A stretch of 64,000 nucleotides of DNA. It comes from an uncultured Oscillospiraceae bacterium. GTDB taxonomy: Bacteria; Bacillota; Clostridia; Oscillospirales; Acutalibacteraceae. Below the pieces are notes generated by a model. It was given only the letters and a program-made list of their open reading frames with translations, was not told the DNA's origin and did not search any database. The translations under genes and the position numbers were made by a program. Shown here in pieces: positions 1 through 7,757 of this stretch (positions are counted from its first letter, which is position 1; the number at the start of each line of letters is the position of its first letter). Location: the NCBI GenBank assembly GCA_900540865.1, contig UQHH01000001.1, positions 90,868 to 154,867 of the forward strand. Reading direction: 5' to 3'.

Positions 1-169
1 ATACCAATTTTGCACTTGCTTCAATGATACAAATATCATACCCATTGCTTTCACCAAATTTATAATAATGAATAAACGGATCATAATATTCCCCATCTGC
101 CGAAACGGCTATGACAGACATACTACATAGCATCAGCAGGACTAAAATCAGGCTTATTACCTTTTTCAT
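1..169 (-). CDS. Secreted protein of unknown function, N-terminal part only
   Basis: The gene runs off the left edge of the window, so only about 56 N-terminal residues are visible. It starts with ATG at 169, preceded by a good ribosome site (AAAGGAGAG, 6-7 bases upstream). The first 25 residues form a classic signal peptide: two lysines, a Leu/Val-rich core (ISLILVLLMLC) and a likely cleavage after VSA. The mature start contains a Tyr/Asp-rich stretch (DGEYYDPFIHYYKFGE). It begins 13 bases after the stop of the subtilase gene, so the two are probably co-transcribed, and the protein may be a substrate or partner of that protease (inference). The segment is AT-rich by eye compared with most of the window. 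No family is recognised from this fragment. Confidence 0.75.
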   Translation of the reverse strand, partial: MKKVISLILVLLMLCSMSVIAVSADGEYYDPFIHYYKFGESNGYDICIIEASAKLV

Positions 170-182
170 AATAATCTCTCCT

Positions 183-2243
183 TTATATCTGGTACCAGCA
201 CAGCGCAAAATCCGTGCCGGTACTGAGCAGGCTTGTTTTTCTTACCCGGATGGTGTAGGTGCCGAGCACCGTTGGCTCAAACGCGATATATTCCTTCGTA
301 TCGTAACGGTACCAGGAATTATAAATAAGCTCTCCCTGCGGGTCGAGCACCTCTAGAATAAACGCGTCCTTGTCCGCATCATTTACCGTGCCTGTCTGGT
401 GCGCGCCAGTTATTGTATTCTTTTTGAGCCAGCTCAAACAAATTTGCATTCTGGAGTAGTACTCGACCTCCATTTCCGTAGTAAACGGATTGTTCGTCCC
501 GCCGAAATTCGGGAAGTAGCTATAGCAGCTGTCGTAAAGCAGGGCCGCTGAGTTGGTGACGTTTAGCATCCCCGCTCCGTTCATGCGGCAGAGCGCCGGT
601 CGCCAGCTGCCCGTGACGCTGTCGATATTGTTGTTGGGGTCGGTATCGCTGTCGTATTCTTCCATCTCCTGCGTTTTCATCGCGCCCGCGAGCAGGGCAG
701 CCTTAATGAGCGCCGGCTTTGTTTTAAAATAGGAATACATGCAGCAAAGCTGCGCGGCGGCGCCGGAAACAATGGGCGCGGCATAGCTTGTTCCTCCATG
801 ACTGGTTTCCGTTTGGCGGTCGACCGGAGTTCCTGCCGTCGCGCCAGGGGACATAATGTCGGGTTTATATGCAAGCGTTGGGTCGTCAGAATACGCCGAT
901 TGCTCTATTGGATTCTTTACATTATTTTCTCTTTTGTCGTCATAAATACTTACTGTATGTTTATCATTGATATTTCCCACTGTGATTGCATTGTAAGCCA
1001 TTGTTCCCCGCAAAGGGTACCTAAAATTTCCGGATGACATACATATCGTCACATTATGGCTATAAGCCAAATGATCGATCCATTTTGAGGAATCCCCATA
1101 TGTTCCGCCTGCCTCAGTGGACCATAAATTCGAACAGCTGGAGTTTATTACATTGACGCCTGCATCCACCAAAAGCTCCATTGATTGTTTCCAAACAATT
1201 GAACCATTATGAGGATTAACCGGTCCTGCATAGTAAAGCTCTGAATTTGGGACAATTGAAGTGAATTCTGCTGTTTTTCCCGCCATAATGGATGCTACTA
1301 CAGTAGCGTGATCCGTATTACCTTTTTCACTACTTCCCGCATATAAAATTTTAAACTTATCGTTATCCGAATTATTGGTATCCTTCATGTGTTGAAAAAC
1401 AACATTATCAATATTAGGCGTCCCAAGCTCAATCTGCCCGATTTTAATGCCTGTACCATCCGCGTGGTTATAGACGCGCATGTTGGAAACGCCCGTCGAG
1501 GTCTGGTAGCTTAAAGAAATATTACTTGCCGCCACCGTTTGCGGGGAGGCTTCCAGCGTGAGCGGTTCCTCCTCCGGCAGGTCTTCCGGGTCAACCTTAT
1601 TGTTATAATAGTAAATTTCCTCTACGTCCGCCGAACGCGCAATTTCTTGAATCTGGCTCTTAGTCAGCGTCATCATAATATTCGGCGCGTATTTACAGGA
1701 GTAGATAACCTCAGGCTGCTTCTGCGGGACGGTGCGGAACCACTCCTGCTTTTCCTTTGGGAACAGGCTCTCAAAAACCTGCGCGTTTTGCTGTGCATAT
1801 TCCTGCGACGTAACATCACGCTTGGTTTCAATAAACTCCTGCGCGGCCTCCTGAGAGATTGCCGCAATATCAAGGCCGGCCACAGGCTGAAAGCTTTCGG
1901 CGGAAAGCTGCGCGTTCCCGCTGCTTTGCCGTTTCATCGTCTGAAGGTCGTCCTCCGGCAGCAGAAGCGCCTGCTCGCTGATTTCGCCGTTTTCAACCTT
2001 TTGCTCCAGCCTTTGCGTGACCTCCTCCTCTACCTCTTCATAGTCGATGTCGCGCAGCCAGACGGACACATCGATTGTGTCTCCGCTGCTCATGGAATCG
2101 AGCTTTTCCTGTAAAATCGAGTCGATTTTATCCGCGGGGGCCGTGGTTTGTGCATCGGCCGCCGAAGCCGGACTCAACAGCGTCAAAGAAAGCAAAACGG
2201 CGGCAAGCGCGGCCGCGCTGTATTTTTTAAAGCTACCTGTCAT
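183..2243 (-). CDS. Secreted subtilisin-like serine protease (family S8) with Asp-to-Glu change
   Basis: Predicted extracellular protease of 686 residues. ATG at 2243 is preferred over ATG at 2249 because the AAAAGAGG ribosome site ends immediately before 2249 and lies 6 bases from 2243. A signal peptide occupies about residues 1-26. An N-terminal region to about residue 260 is Glu/Gln-rich and probably a propeptide. The S8 domain spans roughly 260-560: the first motif reads IGQIELGTPN, with Glu272 where the family has catalytic Asp; His312 lies in DHATVVAS; a SSGN oxyanion motif follows; Ser486 lies in GGTSYAAP. A C-terminal beta-rich domain of about 110 residues follows. It has its own sigma-A promoter and leads an operon with the partial secreted gene. 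GC drops sharply between about 880 and 1440 compared with both ends of the gene. Family assignment is firm; activity with Glu272 is uncertain. Confidence 0.9.
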   Translation of the reverse strand: MTGSFKKYSAAALAAVLLSLTLLSPASAADAQTTAPADKIDSILQEKLDSMSSGDTIDVSVWLRDIDYEEVEEEVTQRLEQKVENGEISEQALLLPEDDLQTMKRQSSGNAQLSAESFQPVAGLDIAAISQEAAQEFIETKRDVTSQEYAQQNAQVFESLFPKEKQEWFRTVPQKQPEVIYSCKYAPNIMMTLTKSQIQEIARSADVEEIYYYNNKVDPEDLPEEEPLTLEASPQTVAASNISLSYQTSTGVSNMRVYNHADGTGIKIGQIELGTPNIDNVVFQHMKDTNNSDNDKFKILYAGSSEKGNTDHATVVASIMAGKTAEFTSIVPNSELYYAGPVNPHNGSIVWKQSMELLVDAGVNVINSSCSNLWSTEAGGTYGDSSKWIDHLAYSHNVTICMSSGNFRYPLRGTMAYNAITVGNINDKHTVSIYDDKRENNVKNPIEQSAYSDDPTLAYKPDIMSPGATAGTPVDRQTETSHGGTSYAAPIVSGAAAQLCCMYSYFKTKPALIKAALLAGAMKTQEMEEYDSDTDPNNNIDSVTGSWRPALCRMNGAGMLNVTNSAALLYDSCYSYFPNFGGTNNPFTTEMEVEYYSRMQICLSWLKKNTITGAHQTGTVNDADKDAFILEVLDPQGELIYNSWYRYDTKEYIAFEPTVLGTYTIRVRKTSLLSTGTDFALCWYQI

Positions 2244-2338
2244 ATCCATCCTCTTTTCTATTCAATTCTTTTATGTTTTTTCCGCAATGTAAGAACAATC
2301 CATCGGAAACACTCTCCTTGTTAAAAATTCCCATAATT

Positions 2339-2367
2339 ATTATAGCATCCGTCATACAATCCGTCAA
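2339..2367 (-). promoter_or_regulatory. Sigma-A promoter of the subtilase gene
   Basis: On the minus strand TTGACG and TATAAT are separated by exactly 17 bases. The start codon lies about 95 bases downstream, and nothing else on this strand lies between. Confidence 0.8.
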
Positions 2368-2438
2368 CTTAATCAAAGCAACTCCCAATATAACTTAATC
2401 ATACAATTAGTCCTATTTCTATTATATTTTCCGCATAC

Positions 2439-2466
2439 AAAAAAGCGCCGCTTAAAACGGCGCTTT
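2439..2466 (-). terminator. Rho-independent terminator after the C39-like peptidase gene
   Basis: A perfect 9-bp stem (AAAGCGCCG / CGGCGCTTT) with a 7-base loop is followed on the minus strand by a run of Ts. It lies about 50 bases beyond the stop of the peptidase gene and upstream of the subtilase promoter, separating the two units. Confidence 0.85.
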
Positions 2467-2518
2467 GGAATAAGCAATTTTATATTAAGGATTGCATTGT
2501 ATTGGTTGGGGCAATCTC

Positions 2519-3349
2519 TTACGCAGGCTCCTTCAAGACAACCGCATAACGTCCAACCTCGTCATATCTATCGAAAAAGAGCCGCCTGTCGTATTCTATC
2601 CGGCCTTTCATCGGGTCGTGAACCGTTACGGCTGTTTCGCTATAAGCTGTCAGCAGCATACAATGCTCGTTTCCCGGCCATTTGTAGTACTGCTCCGTAT
2701 ATTCGTCTCCATCTTTCAAGTACCAGCCGCCTACATCGACAAGTGGGAGCATGCTCATGGTGCTCCAAATACACACAGGAACGCCTTTATCGATATAATT
2801 TAAAATTTCCTTCTCAGAGGAACCGGCAATATCTACCGCCACATGGCGGCCGTTTTCCTTACCGATAAGCTTCTGCATGGTATCGGCTATTACCTTTGAA
2901 AAAGCACCGATACCGCTGGATGAAAATGGATTTCCAATATACGCCTGGTTCGGGTGCTGCGCATAGGTGCGCCCGTTATTGACTTCAAAGCCGCTTTGAG
3001 GCATTGCCCGCGCAAATTCCACCTTACCGGCGTTATAGCCGTAAGCCTGTAAAAGCATAACGGCAGCCGTAGCCTCACAGCCGCTTGGAAGTTCCGGTTC
3101 CTGTAAAAGAACTGGAATTTCGCGGTCCGGTACAGCGTCTCTGTAAGCAACCGGAATCTGCTGAGAATGCGGCGCAGTTTTTCCGGCTTCAGCCGGAGGC
3201 GGTTCTATCCGGCACAAAAGCAATATTCCCGTAATGCCTGCGGTGGTGATAACTGCGGCAAGCAAGATATTTATAAAGAGGCGTTTTCTTTTTTGAGCCT
3301 TTCGTTTTTTCCTTCGTTGTTCCAATCGATTTTCATATTGCTCTTCCAC
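2519..3349 (-). CDS. Membrane-anchored C39-like cysteine peptidase
   Basis: Protein of 276 residues. The start is GTG at 3349, chosen because GGGGAG lies 9 bases upstream and the nearby ATG is out of frame. A strongly basic N-terminal tail (residues 10-23) precedes one transmembrane helix (about 24-46), so the protein is anchored with the rest outside. The catalytic domain fits the peptidase C39_2 family: a Gln-Glu-Pro-Glu-Leu-Pro segment, then Cys91 in SGCEATAA, and a His in NEHCMLL followed by VHDP near residue 250. Such proteins are commonly annotated as C39 family peptidases; substrates are unknown. It stands alone between a terminator and the liv/kinase block and has no linked bacteriocin exporter, so processing of exported proteins or the cell wall is only a guess. 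Confidence 0.8.
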   Translation of the reverse strand: MEEQYENRLEQRRKKRKAQKRKRLFINILLAAVITTAGITGILLLCRIEPPPAEAGKTAPHSQQIPVAYRDAVPDREIPVLLQEPELPSGCEATAAVMLLQAYGYNAGKVEFARAMPQSGFEVNNGRTYAQHPNQAYIGNPFSSSGIGAFSKVIADTMQKLIGKENGRHVAVDIAGSSEKEILNYIDKGVPVCIWSTMSMLPLVDVGGWYLKDGDEYTEQYYKWPGNEHCMLLTAYSETAVTVHDPMKGRIEYDRRLFFDRYDEVGRYAVVLKEPA

Positions 3350-3504
3350 CGACTATTTCTCCCCGCGGAATAAAAAGCTGGCGTGATATACTCCAGTCCA
3401 ATCCGTTTCTCTGTTAATTTTCCGGCTTTTCCGTTATTATTGCGGATTGAACAGGGCGCCGCTTAAGGTACGCCCTATATGGATAACCGATATAAGCATA
3501 ACGC

Positions 3505-4125
3505 TTATGAATTTTTAATTTTTAAATACTGCTCGATGATACGCGTACACTTCTCAAAGCCCAGCTCGCTGCTGTTGAGCACCAAATCGTAATTGCGCGC
3601 GTTGTCCCAGTCCCTGCCGGTATAGTACTTATAGTAAGCGGCACGCTGGCGGTCGGTTTTTTCGATGACCTTCTTCGCCTCTTTTTCGGACAGGCCGTAC
3701 ATATCGATTACATTCCTGATACACGCTTCCGGGGACGCGTAAACGAACACGCGCACCATGTTTTTCATATCCTTGAGCACAAAATCGGCGCAGCGGCCGA
3801 CGAACACACAGGACTGCTTCTGCGCCAGCTCCTTGATTACCTTTGCCTGGTAATTGAACAGGTTGTCGTCGGAAACAAAATCATCGCTCTGCGGCGGAAT
3901 CAGCTTGTTGTCCTGGTACACGTTGACCGGTTTTTTGAACAGGCCGCCCTTGAGCTTCTCGTCCGCCCTGCCGAACAGCTTTTCATTGATGCCGCTGTCG
4001 ATGGAGGCCAAAATCGGGATTTCCTTGTCATAATAGGAAAAGCCCAGCTCCTTTGCAAGCATTTTGCCGATGGTCTTGCCGCCGCTGCCGTAGGCGCGGG
4101 CAATCGTAATCACGAAATTCGACAT
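3505..4125 (-). CDS. Cytidylate-kinase-like protein
   Basis: Protein of 206 residues of the cytidylate kinase-like (AAA_26) family, a P-loop NTPase group that is not the housekeeping CMP kinase. The N-terminus has the nucleotide-binding loop in ITIARAYGSGGKTIGK, with a FSYYDKEI segment typical of the family and a central FVGRCADFVL strand. Basic residues in the region DRQRAAYYKYYTGRDWD fit the lid. No signal peptide or membrane helix, so it is cytosolic. It begins 14 bases after the stop of livF with a good AAAGGAG ribosome site, so it is very likely the last gene of the liv transcript. Its true substrate is unknown; the liv linkage does not explain it. Confidence 0.85.
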   Translation of the reverse strand: MSNFVITIARAYGSGGKTIGKMLAKELGFSYYDKEIPILASIDSGINEKLFGRADEKLKGGLFKKPVNVYQDNKLIPPQSDDFVSDDNLFNYQAKVIKELAQKQSCVFVGRCADFVLKDMKNMVRVFVYASPEACIRNVIDMYGLSEKEAKKVIEKTDRQRAAYYKYYTGRDWDNARNYDLVLNSSELGFEKCTRIIEQYLKIKNS

Positions 4126-4139
4126 AAAATACCGCTCCT

Positions 4140-4850
4140 TTACTCGCCAAGATACGCTTTTTTTATCGAGTCGTCGTTCATCAAATCCTTGGCGCCGCCC
4201 TCGAGCACGATATTGCCCGTCTCGAGCACATATGCCCTGTTTGCGATGGACAGCGCCTTTTTCGCGTTCTGCTCGACAAGCAGGACCGTCGTGCCGCTTT
4301 CGTTGATGCTTTTAATAATATCGAATATCTCAGAGACGAGCAGCGGGGAAAGCCCCATGGACGGTTCGTCCATCAGGATAATTTTCGGCTTGCTCATCAA
4401 GGCCCTGCCCATCGCAAGCATCTGCTGCTCGCCGCCGGAAAGCGTACCAGCAACCTGTTTTTTTCTTTCCTCAAGGCGCGGGAAACGCTGATAAACCGTT
4501 TGAATCGACTGCTCGATTTCAGCCTTGTCCTTGCGCGTATAAGCGCCGAGCTTCAGGTTTTCGTACACGGAAAGCTCCTGGAATATCCTGCGGCCCTCCG
4601 GCACGTGCGCCATGCCCATCTGTACAATCTTATGCGGCGCTGTTTTTGTAAGCTCTTTATCCATAAATTTGACCGAGCCGGTTTTTGCCGGAATCAGGCC
4701 CGATATGGTATGCAGAATCGTCGTTTTCCCAGCGCCGTTCGCGCCGATGAGCGCGATAATCTCCCCCTCGTTTACCGTAAAGGAGATTCCCTTAATCGCC
4801 TGGATAACGCCGTAGTATACCTGTAAATCTTTTATTTCAAGCATTGCCAT
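4140..4850 (-). CDS. livF: Branched-chain amino-acid ABC transporter ATPase LivF
   Basis: ATPase of 236 residues, one of the two nucleotide-binding subunits of a Leu/Ile/Val-type importer, at the inner face of the membrane. The start at 4850 (MAMLEIKDL) is supported by AAAGGAGAG 9 bases upstream; a longer frame would start inside livG's end. Walker A is GANGAGKTT, the signature is LSGGEQQM, Walker B is IILMDEP. The length and the VPEGRRIF segment are typical of LivF. It follows livG after 16 bases and precedes the cytidylate-kinase-like gene. Confidence 0.93.
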   Translation of the reverse strand: MAMLEIKDLQVYYGVIQAIKGISFTVNEGEIIALIGANGAGKTTILHTISGLIPAKTGSVKFMDKELTKTAPHKIVQMGMAHVPEGRRIFQELSVYENLKLGAYTRKDKAEIEQSIQTVYQRFPRLEERKKQVAGTLSGGEQQMLAMGRALMSKPKIILMDEPSMGLSPLLVSEIFDIIKSINESGTTVLLVEQNAKKALSIANRAYVLETGNIVLEGGAKDLMNDDSIKKAYLGE

Positions 4851-4866
4851 AACGCTTTTCTCTCCT

Positions 4867-5625
4867 TTACTCGCCAAGATACGCCGTGATGACCTCCGGG
4901 TCGTTTAATACCTTGGATGTTTCGCCATGCGTGAGCTCCTGGCCGAAATTCAGGACGGTGACCTGCTCGCAGATACCGGAAACCAGGCGCATGTCGTGCT
5001 CGATGAGCAGGATAGTCATGTCGAACTGGTCGCGCACAAAGCGGATGGTATCCATCAGCTCCGCCGTCTCGTTCGGGTTCATTCCGGCGGCAGGCTCGTC
5101 AAGCAGCAAGAGCTTTGGCTTCGTCGCGAGCGCCCTTGCGATTTCAAGCTTTCTCTGCTTGCCGTAGGGCAGGTTCTGCGCGAGATACCCTGACATCGCG
5201 TCCAGGCCGAACACCTCAAGTATTTTCATGGCCTCGTCGTTCATCAGGTGCTCCTGTTTCCAGTAGGCCGGCAGGCGGAACACGCCGGAGAACGCCGAGT
5301 ATTTATTACTCCCGCTCAAGCCGAGCTTGACGTTATCGAGCACAGAAAGGTTATTGAAGAGGCGGATATTCTGAAACGTACGCGCAATGCCGCTGTGGTT
5401 GATTTTTTCCGGCGACTTGCCCGTAAGGTTTCTGCCGTCAAGGAAAAACGCGCCTTTTGTCGGCTTGTATACGCCGGTCAATAGGTTAAACACCGTCGTT
5501 TTGCCTGCGCCGTTGGGGCCAATCAGCCCATAAAGCTGGCCCTTTTCAATGGTGACGTTGAAGTCGTCCACAGCCTTCAGGCCGCCGAAGGAGATACCGA
5601 GATTTTTTACTTCGAGCAGCGCCAT
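4867..5625 (-). CDS. livG: Branched-chain amino-acid ABC transporter ATPase LivG
   Basis: ATPase of 252 residues, partner of LivF. The start at 5625 (MALLEVKNL) lies 7 bases from AAAGGAGGAGG; the in-frame TTG at 5631 is too close to the ribosome site. Walker A is GPNGAGKTT, the signature is LPYGKQRK, typical of LivG rather than LivF, and Walker B is LLLLDEP. The C-terminal AYLGE ending is shared with LivF. The gene begins 2 bases after the stop of livM, implying translational coupling. Confidence 0.93.
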   Translation of the reverse strand: MALLEVKNLGISFGGLKAVDDFNVTIEKGQLYGLIGPNGAGKTTVFNLLTGVYKPTKGAFFLDGRNLTGKSPEKINHSGIARTFQNIRLFNNLSVLDNVKLGLSGSNKYSAFSGVFRLPAYWKQEHLMNDEAMKILEVFGLDAMSGYLAQNLPYGKQRKLEIARALATKPKLLLLDEPAAGMNPNETAELMDTIRFVRDQFDMTILLIEHDMRLVSGICEQVTVLNFGQELTHGETSKVLNDPEVITAYLGE

Positions 5626-5627
5626 AA

Positions 5628-6632
5628 TCAAGCCTCCTCCTTTGCAAGCAATTTCTTTTCCCTGCGGCTGCGGAAAAACGCCTCGACAGACAGACGCGAT
5701 TTAAAGCTCCTGAACTTGTCGTTCGCGTTTAAAATCATCATCGCGACGAGCACGATGGAATAAATGAGCATCCTGTATTCGTCCGCGCCTCTGAGCACTT
5801 CTGGAAGTACCGTAATGATGGTGGCAGCGATAATTGAGCCGCGGATGCTGCACATGCCGCCGAGCACGACCATAACGAGGATTTCAATCGATTTGTTGTA
5901 ATCAAAGACAGACGCCTGCACAATGCTCAGGCTGTGGCCGTAAAGCACGCCGGCAATACCCGCGAAAAACGCGGCGAGCACAAACGCGAACAGCTTATAG
6001 TAGGTAACGTTGATTCCAATGGACGACGCCGCGATTCGGTTATCCCTGACAGAGCAGATTGCCCTGCCGTGCTTGGAATCGACGAGGTTCATAATGACGA
6101 ACATGGTCACAAGCACCAGCGCGAAAACGATAATATAGTTTGTATCCTGCGGCGTACCCTTTAGTCCCGACGCGCCGCCGGTAAAGCCGAGGTTAATAAT
6201 GACGGACACGATAATCTGCCCGAAGGCGAGCGTTACGATTGCGAGGTAGTCGCCCTTGAGACGCAACACCGGGATGCCGATGAGCAGGCCGAACACCGCC
6301 GCGACAAGGCCGCCGATAAGGATAGCGAGCGGAAAGCGGATTAGCGTGCCCAAGGTATCGGAAAACGCAATCGAGAACAAGCAGCCCGCATACGCGCCGA
6401 CCGCCATAAAGGCCGCGTGTCCGAGGGAAAGCTCCCCCAAAAAGCCGACGACGAGGTTCAGAGAGATTGCCAGGATAATATTAAGCCCCACCGGTACGAG
6501 CAGCCCGCGCAGCTGGCGGGTAATCATGCCGGACTGGTCCATAAAGAGCACGACTAAAAATGCAATCAGTACGATTCCGTAGGTAATCAGGTTGTTGATG
6601 GTGCTCGGCTTGAGCATATGTTTTTTCTTCAT
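5628..6632 (-). CDS. livM: Branched-chain amino-acid ABC transporter permease LivM
   Basis: Integral membrane permease of 334 residues. The start is taken as ATG at 6632 (MKKKHMLKPS), preceded by a purine-rich GGTGGGGGAC; an upstream in-frame start at 6695 would run into livH and gives an unlike N-terminus. About nine to ten hydrophobic helices are visible, with the family motif GELSLGHAAFMAVGAYAG near residue 65 and a GGASGL segment typical of LivM. The C-terminus is basic and cytosolic. It follows livH closely and is coupled to livG. Confidence 0.92.
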   Translation of the reverse strand: MKKKHMLKPSTINNLITYGIVLIAFLVVLFMDQSGMITRQLRGLLVPVGLNIILAISLNLVVGFLGELSLGHAAFMAVGAYAGCLFSIAFSDTLGTLIRFPLAILIGGLVAAVFGLLIGIPVLRLKGDYLAIVTLAFGQIIVSVIINLGFTGGASGLKGTPQDTNYIIVFALVLVTMFVIMNLVDSKHGRAICSVRDNRIAASSIGINVTYYKLFAFVLAAFFAGIAGVLYGHSLSIVQASVFDYNKSIEILVMVVLGGMCSIRGSIIAATIITVLPEVLRGADEYRMLIYSIVLVAMMILNANDKFRSFKSRLSVEAFFRSRREKKLLAKEEA

Positions 6633-6642
6633 CGTCCCCCAC

Positions 6643-7518
6643 CTACACTTTCTCATCAATTTTCTTGCCGAACAAGCCCGTAGGCTTGATGACAAGCACG
6701 ACGATTAGTACGCCAAACACGATAGCGTCGGCCAGCTCGCCCAAATTGAACGCCTTGGCTAGGCTTTCGATAATGCCGAGCAGCAAGCCGCCGACCATAG
6801 CGCCGGGTATACTGCCGATGCCACCGAACACCGCCGCGACAAAAGCTTTAATACCGGGCATCGCGCCCGTATAGGGGCCGATATAGTCGTAGGACAGCCC
6901 ATAGAATAAGCCGGCAATTGCCGCGAGCGCGGAACCGATTGCAAAGGTAATCGTGATGGTTTTATTGACGTTGACGCCCATCAGCTGGGCCGCGCCCTTA
7001 TCCTCAGATACGGCGAGCATGGCCCTGCCCGTCCTTGTTTTGTTGATGAAGAGCGTCAGGCAAATCATAATGACGACCGTTACAAGCAGGGTAACGATTG
7101 AGGAGCCCTGGATGACCAGGCCGTCCGTAATCGTAATGGGAGTCAGCCCCAAAATGTTCGGGAACGGCTTTTTGTCCGTGCCGAAAATCAAAAGCGCGAG
7201 GCTCTGCAGGAAATAGCTGACGCCGATTGCCGTAATCAAAACGGTGAGCGGCGATTCCTTACGCAGGGGCTTATACGCGATTTTTTCAATTGTCACACCG
7301 AGAATCGTACATATCACGATTGCCAGAAGAACCGCGATGATGGGCGGCATGCTCATATTGGTCGCAACAATGATGGTAAAAGCGCCGACCATGATAACGT
7401 CGCCGTGGGCGAAGTTAAGCATTTTAGCAATACCGTAAACCATGGTGTAGCCCAGTGCGATGAGCGCGTAGATGCTGCCAAGGCTCAGGCCGGTTATCAG
7501 GTTGGATAGGATGCTCAT
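6643..7518 (-). CDS. livH: Branched-chain amino-acid ABC transporter permease LivH
   Basis: Integral membrane permease of 291 residues forming the channel with LivM. The start at 7518 (MSILSNLITG) matches the usual LivH N-terminus and has GAGGCGG 9 bases upstream; ATG at 7536 in the same frame is an alternative closer to GGAGGGAA. The motif GSIYALIALGYTMVYGI and the following NFAHGDV are diagnostic of LivH, and GGIGSIPGAMVGG near the C-terminus is also typical. About eight membrane helices. The 239-base gap to livJ holds a terminator and a separate promoter. Confidence 0.92.
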   Translation of the reverse strand: MSILSNLITGLSLGSIYALIALGYTMVYGIAKMLNFAHGDVIMVGAFTIIVATNMSMPPIIAVLLAIVICTILGVTIEKIAYKPLRKESPLTVLITAIGVSYFLQSLALLIFGTDKKPFPNILGLTPITITDGLVIQGSSIVTLLVTVVIMICLTLFINKTRTGRAMLAVSEDKGAAQLMGVNVNKTITITFAIGSALAAIAGLFYGLSYDYIGPYTGAMPGIKAFVAAVFGGIGSIPGAMVGGLLLGIIESLAKAFNLGELADAIVFGVLIVVLVIKPTGLFGKKIDEKV

Positions 7519-7638
7519 GGGTATATTCCGCCTCATTTCCCTCCGGCGAAAAGCGCCGGGAATTCAAACTGCGCGCGGGGCCACCGCAAAAATATTCTGT
7601 GCCGGATGTATGCCTCACGCGAAAACTGTATCTACAAT

Positions 7639-7666
7639 ATAATACAATATTTTGCGCGTTCTGCAA
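7639..7666 (-). promoter_or_regulatory. Candidate promoter for livHMGF
   Basis: On the minus strand TTGCAG and TATTAT are 16 bases apart, placed after the livJ terminator and about 120 bases before livH. It would let the membrane parts be made at a level independent of the binding protein. Moderate match only. Confidence 0.5.
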
Positions 7667-7689
7667 AGAGTATTTTTGAGAAAGCCTCA

Positions 7690-7731
7690 AAAAAAATTGG
7701 AAACGGGCGGAGTTATTGAAAAACTCCGCCC
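7690..7731 (-). terminator. Terminator or attenuator between livJ and livH
   Basis: A 10-bp perfect stem (GGGCGGAGTT / AACTCCGCCC) with a 7-base loop lies just after the livJ stop, with eight Ts some bases further on the minus strand. This position is usual for setting a high ratio of binding protein to permease. Confidence 0.75.
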
Positions 7732-7757
7732 ATTTTGCAGGTTTTAAGCTTTAATCA

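Noticed and set aside
1539..2114. Long plus-strand open frame opposite the subtilase gene
   Set aside because: It is a shadow of the GC-rich third-position bias of the real gene; no ribosome site or recognisable protein features.
7519..7757. Leucine or T-box type leader regulation of the liv genes
   Set aside because: No T-box core, codon-rich leader peptide or known riboswitch motif was visible; only a terminator and a promoter.
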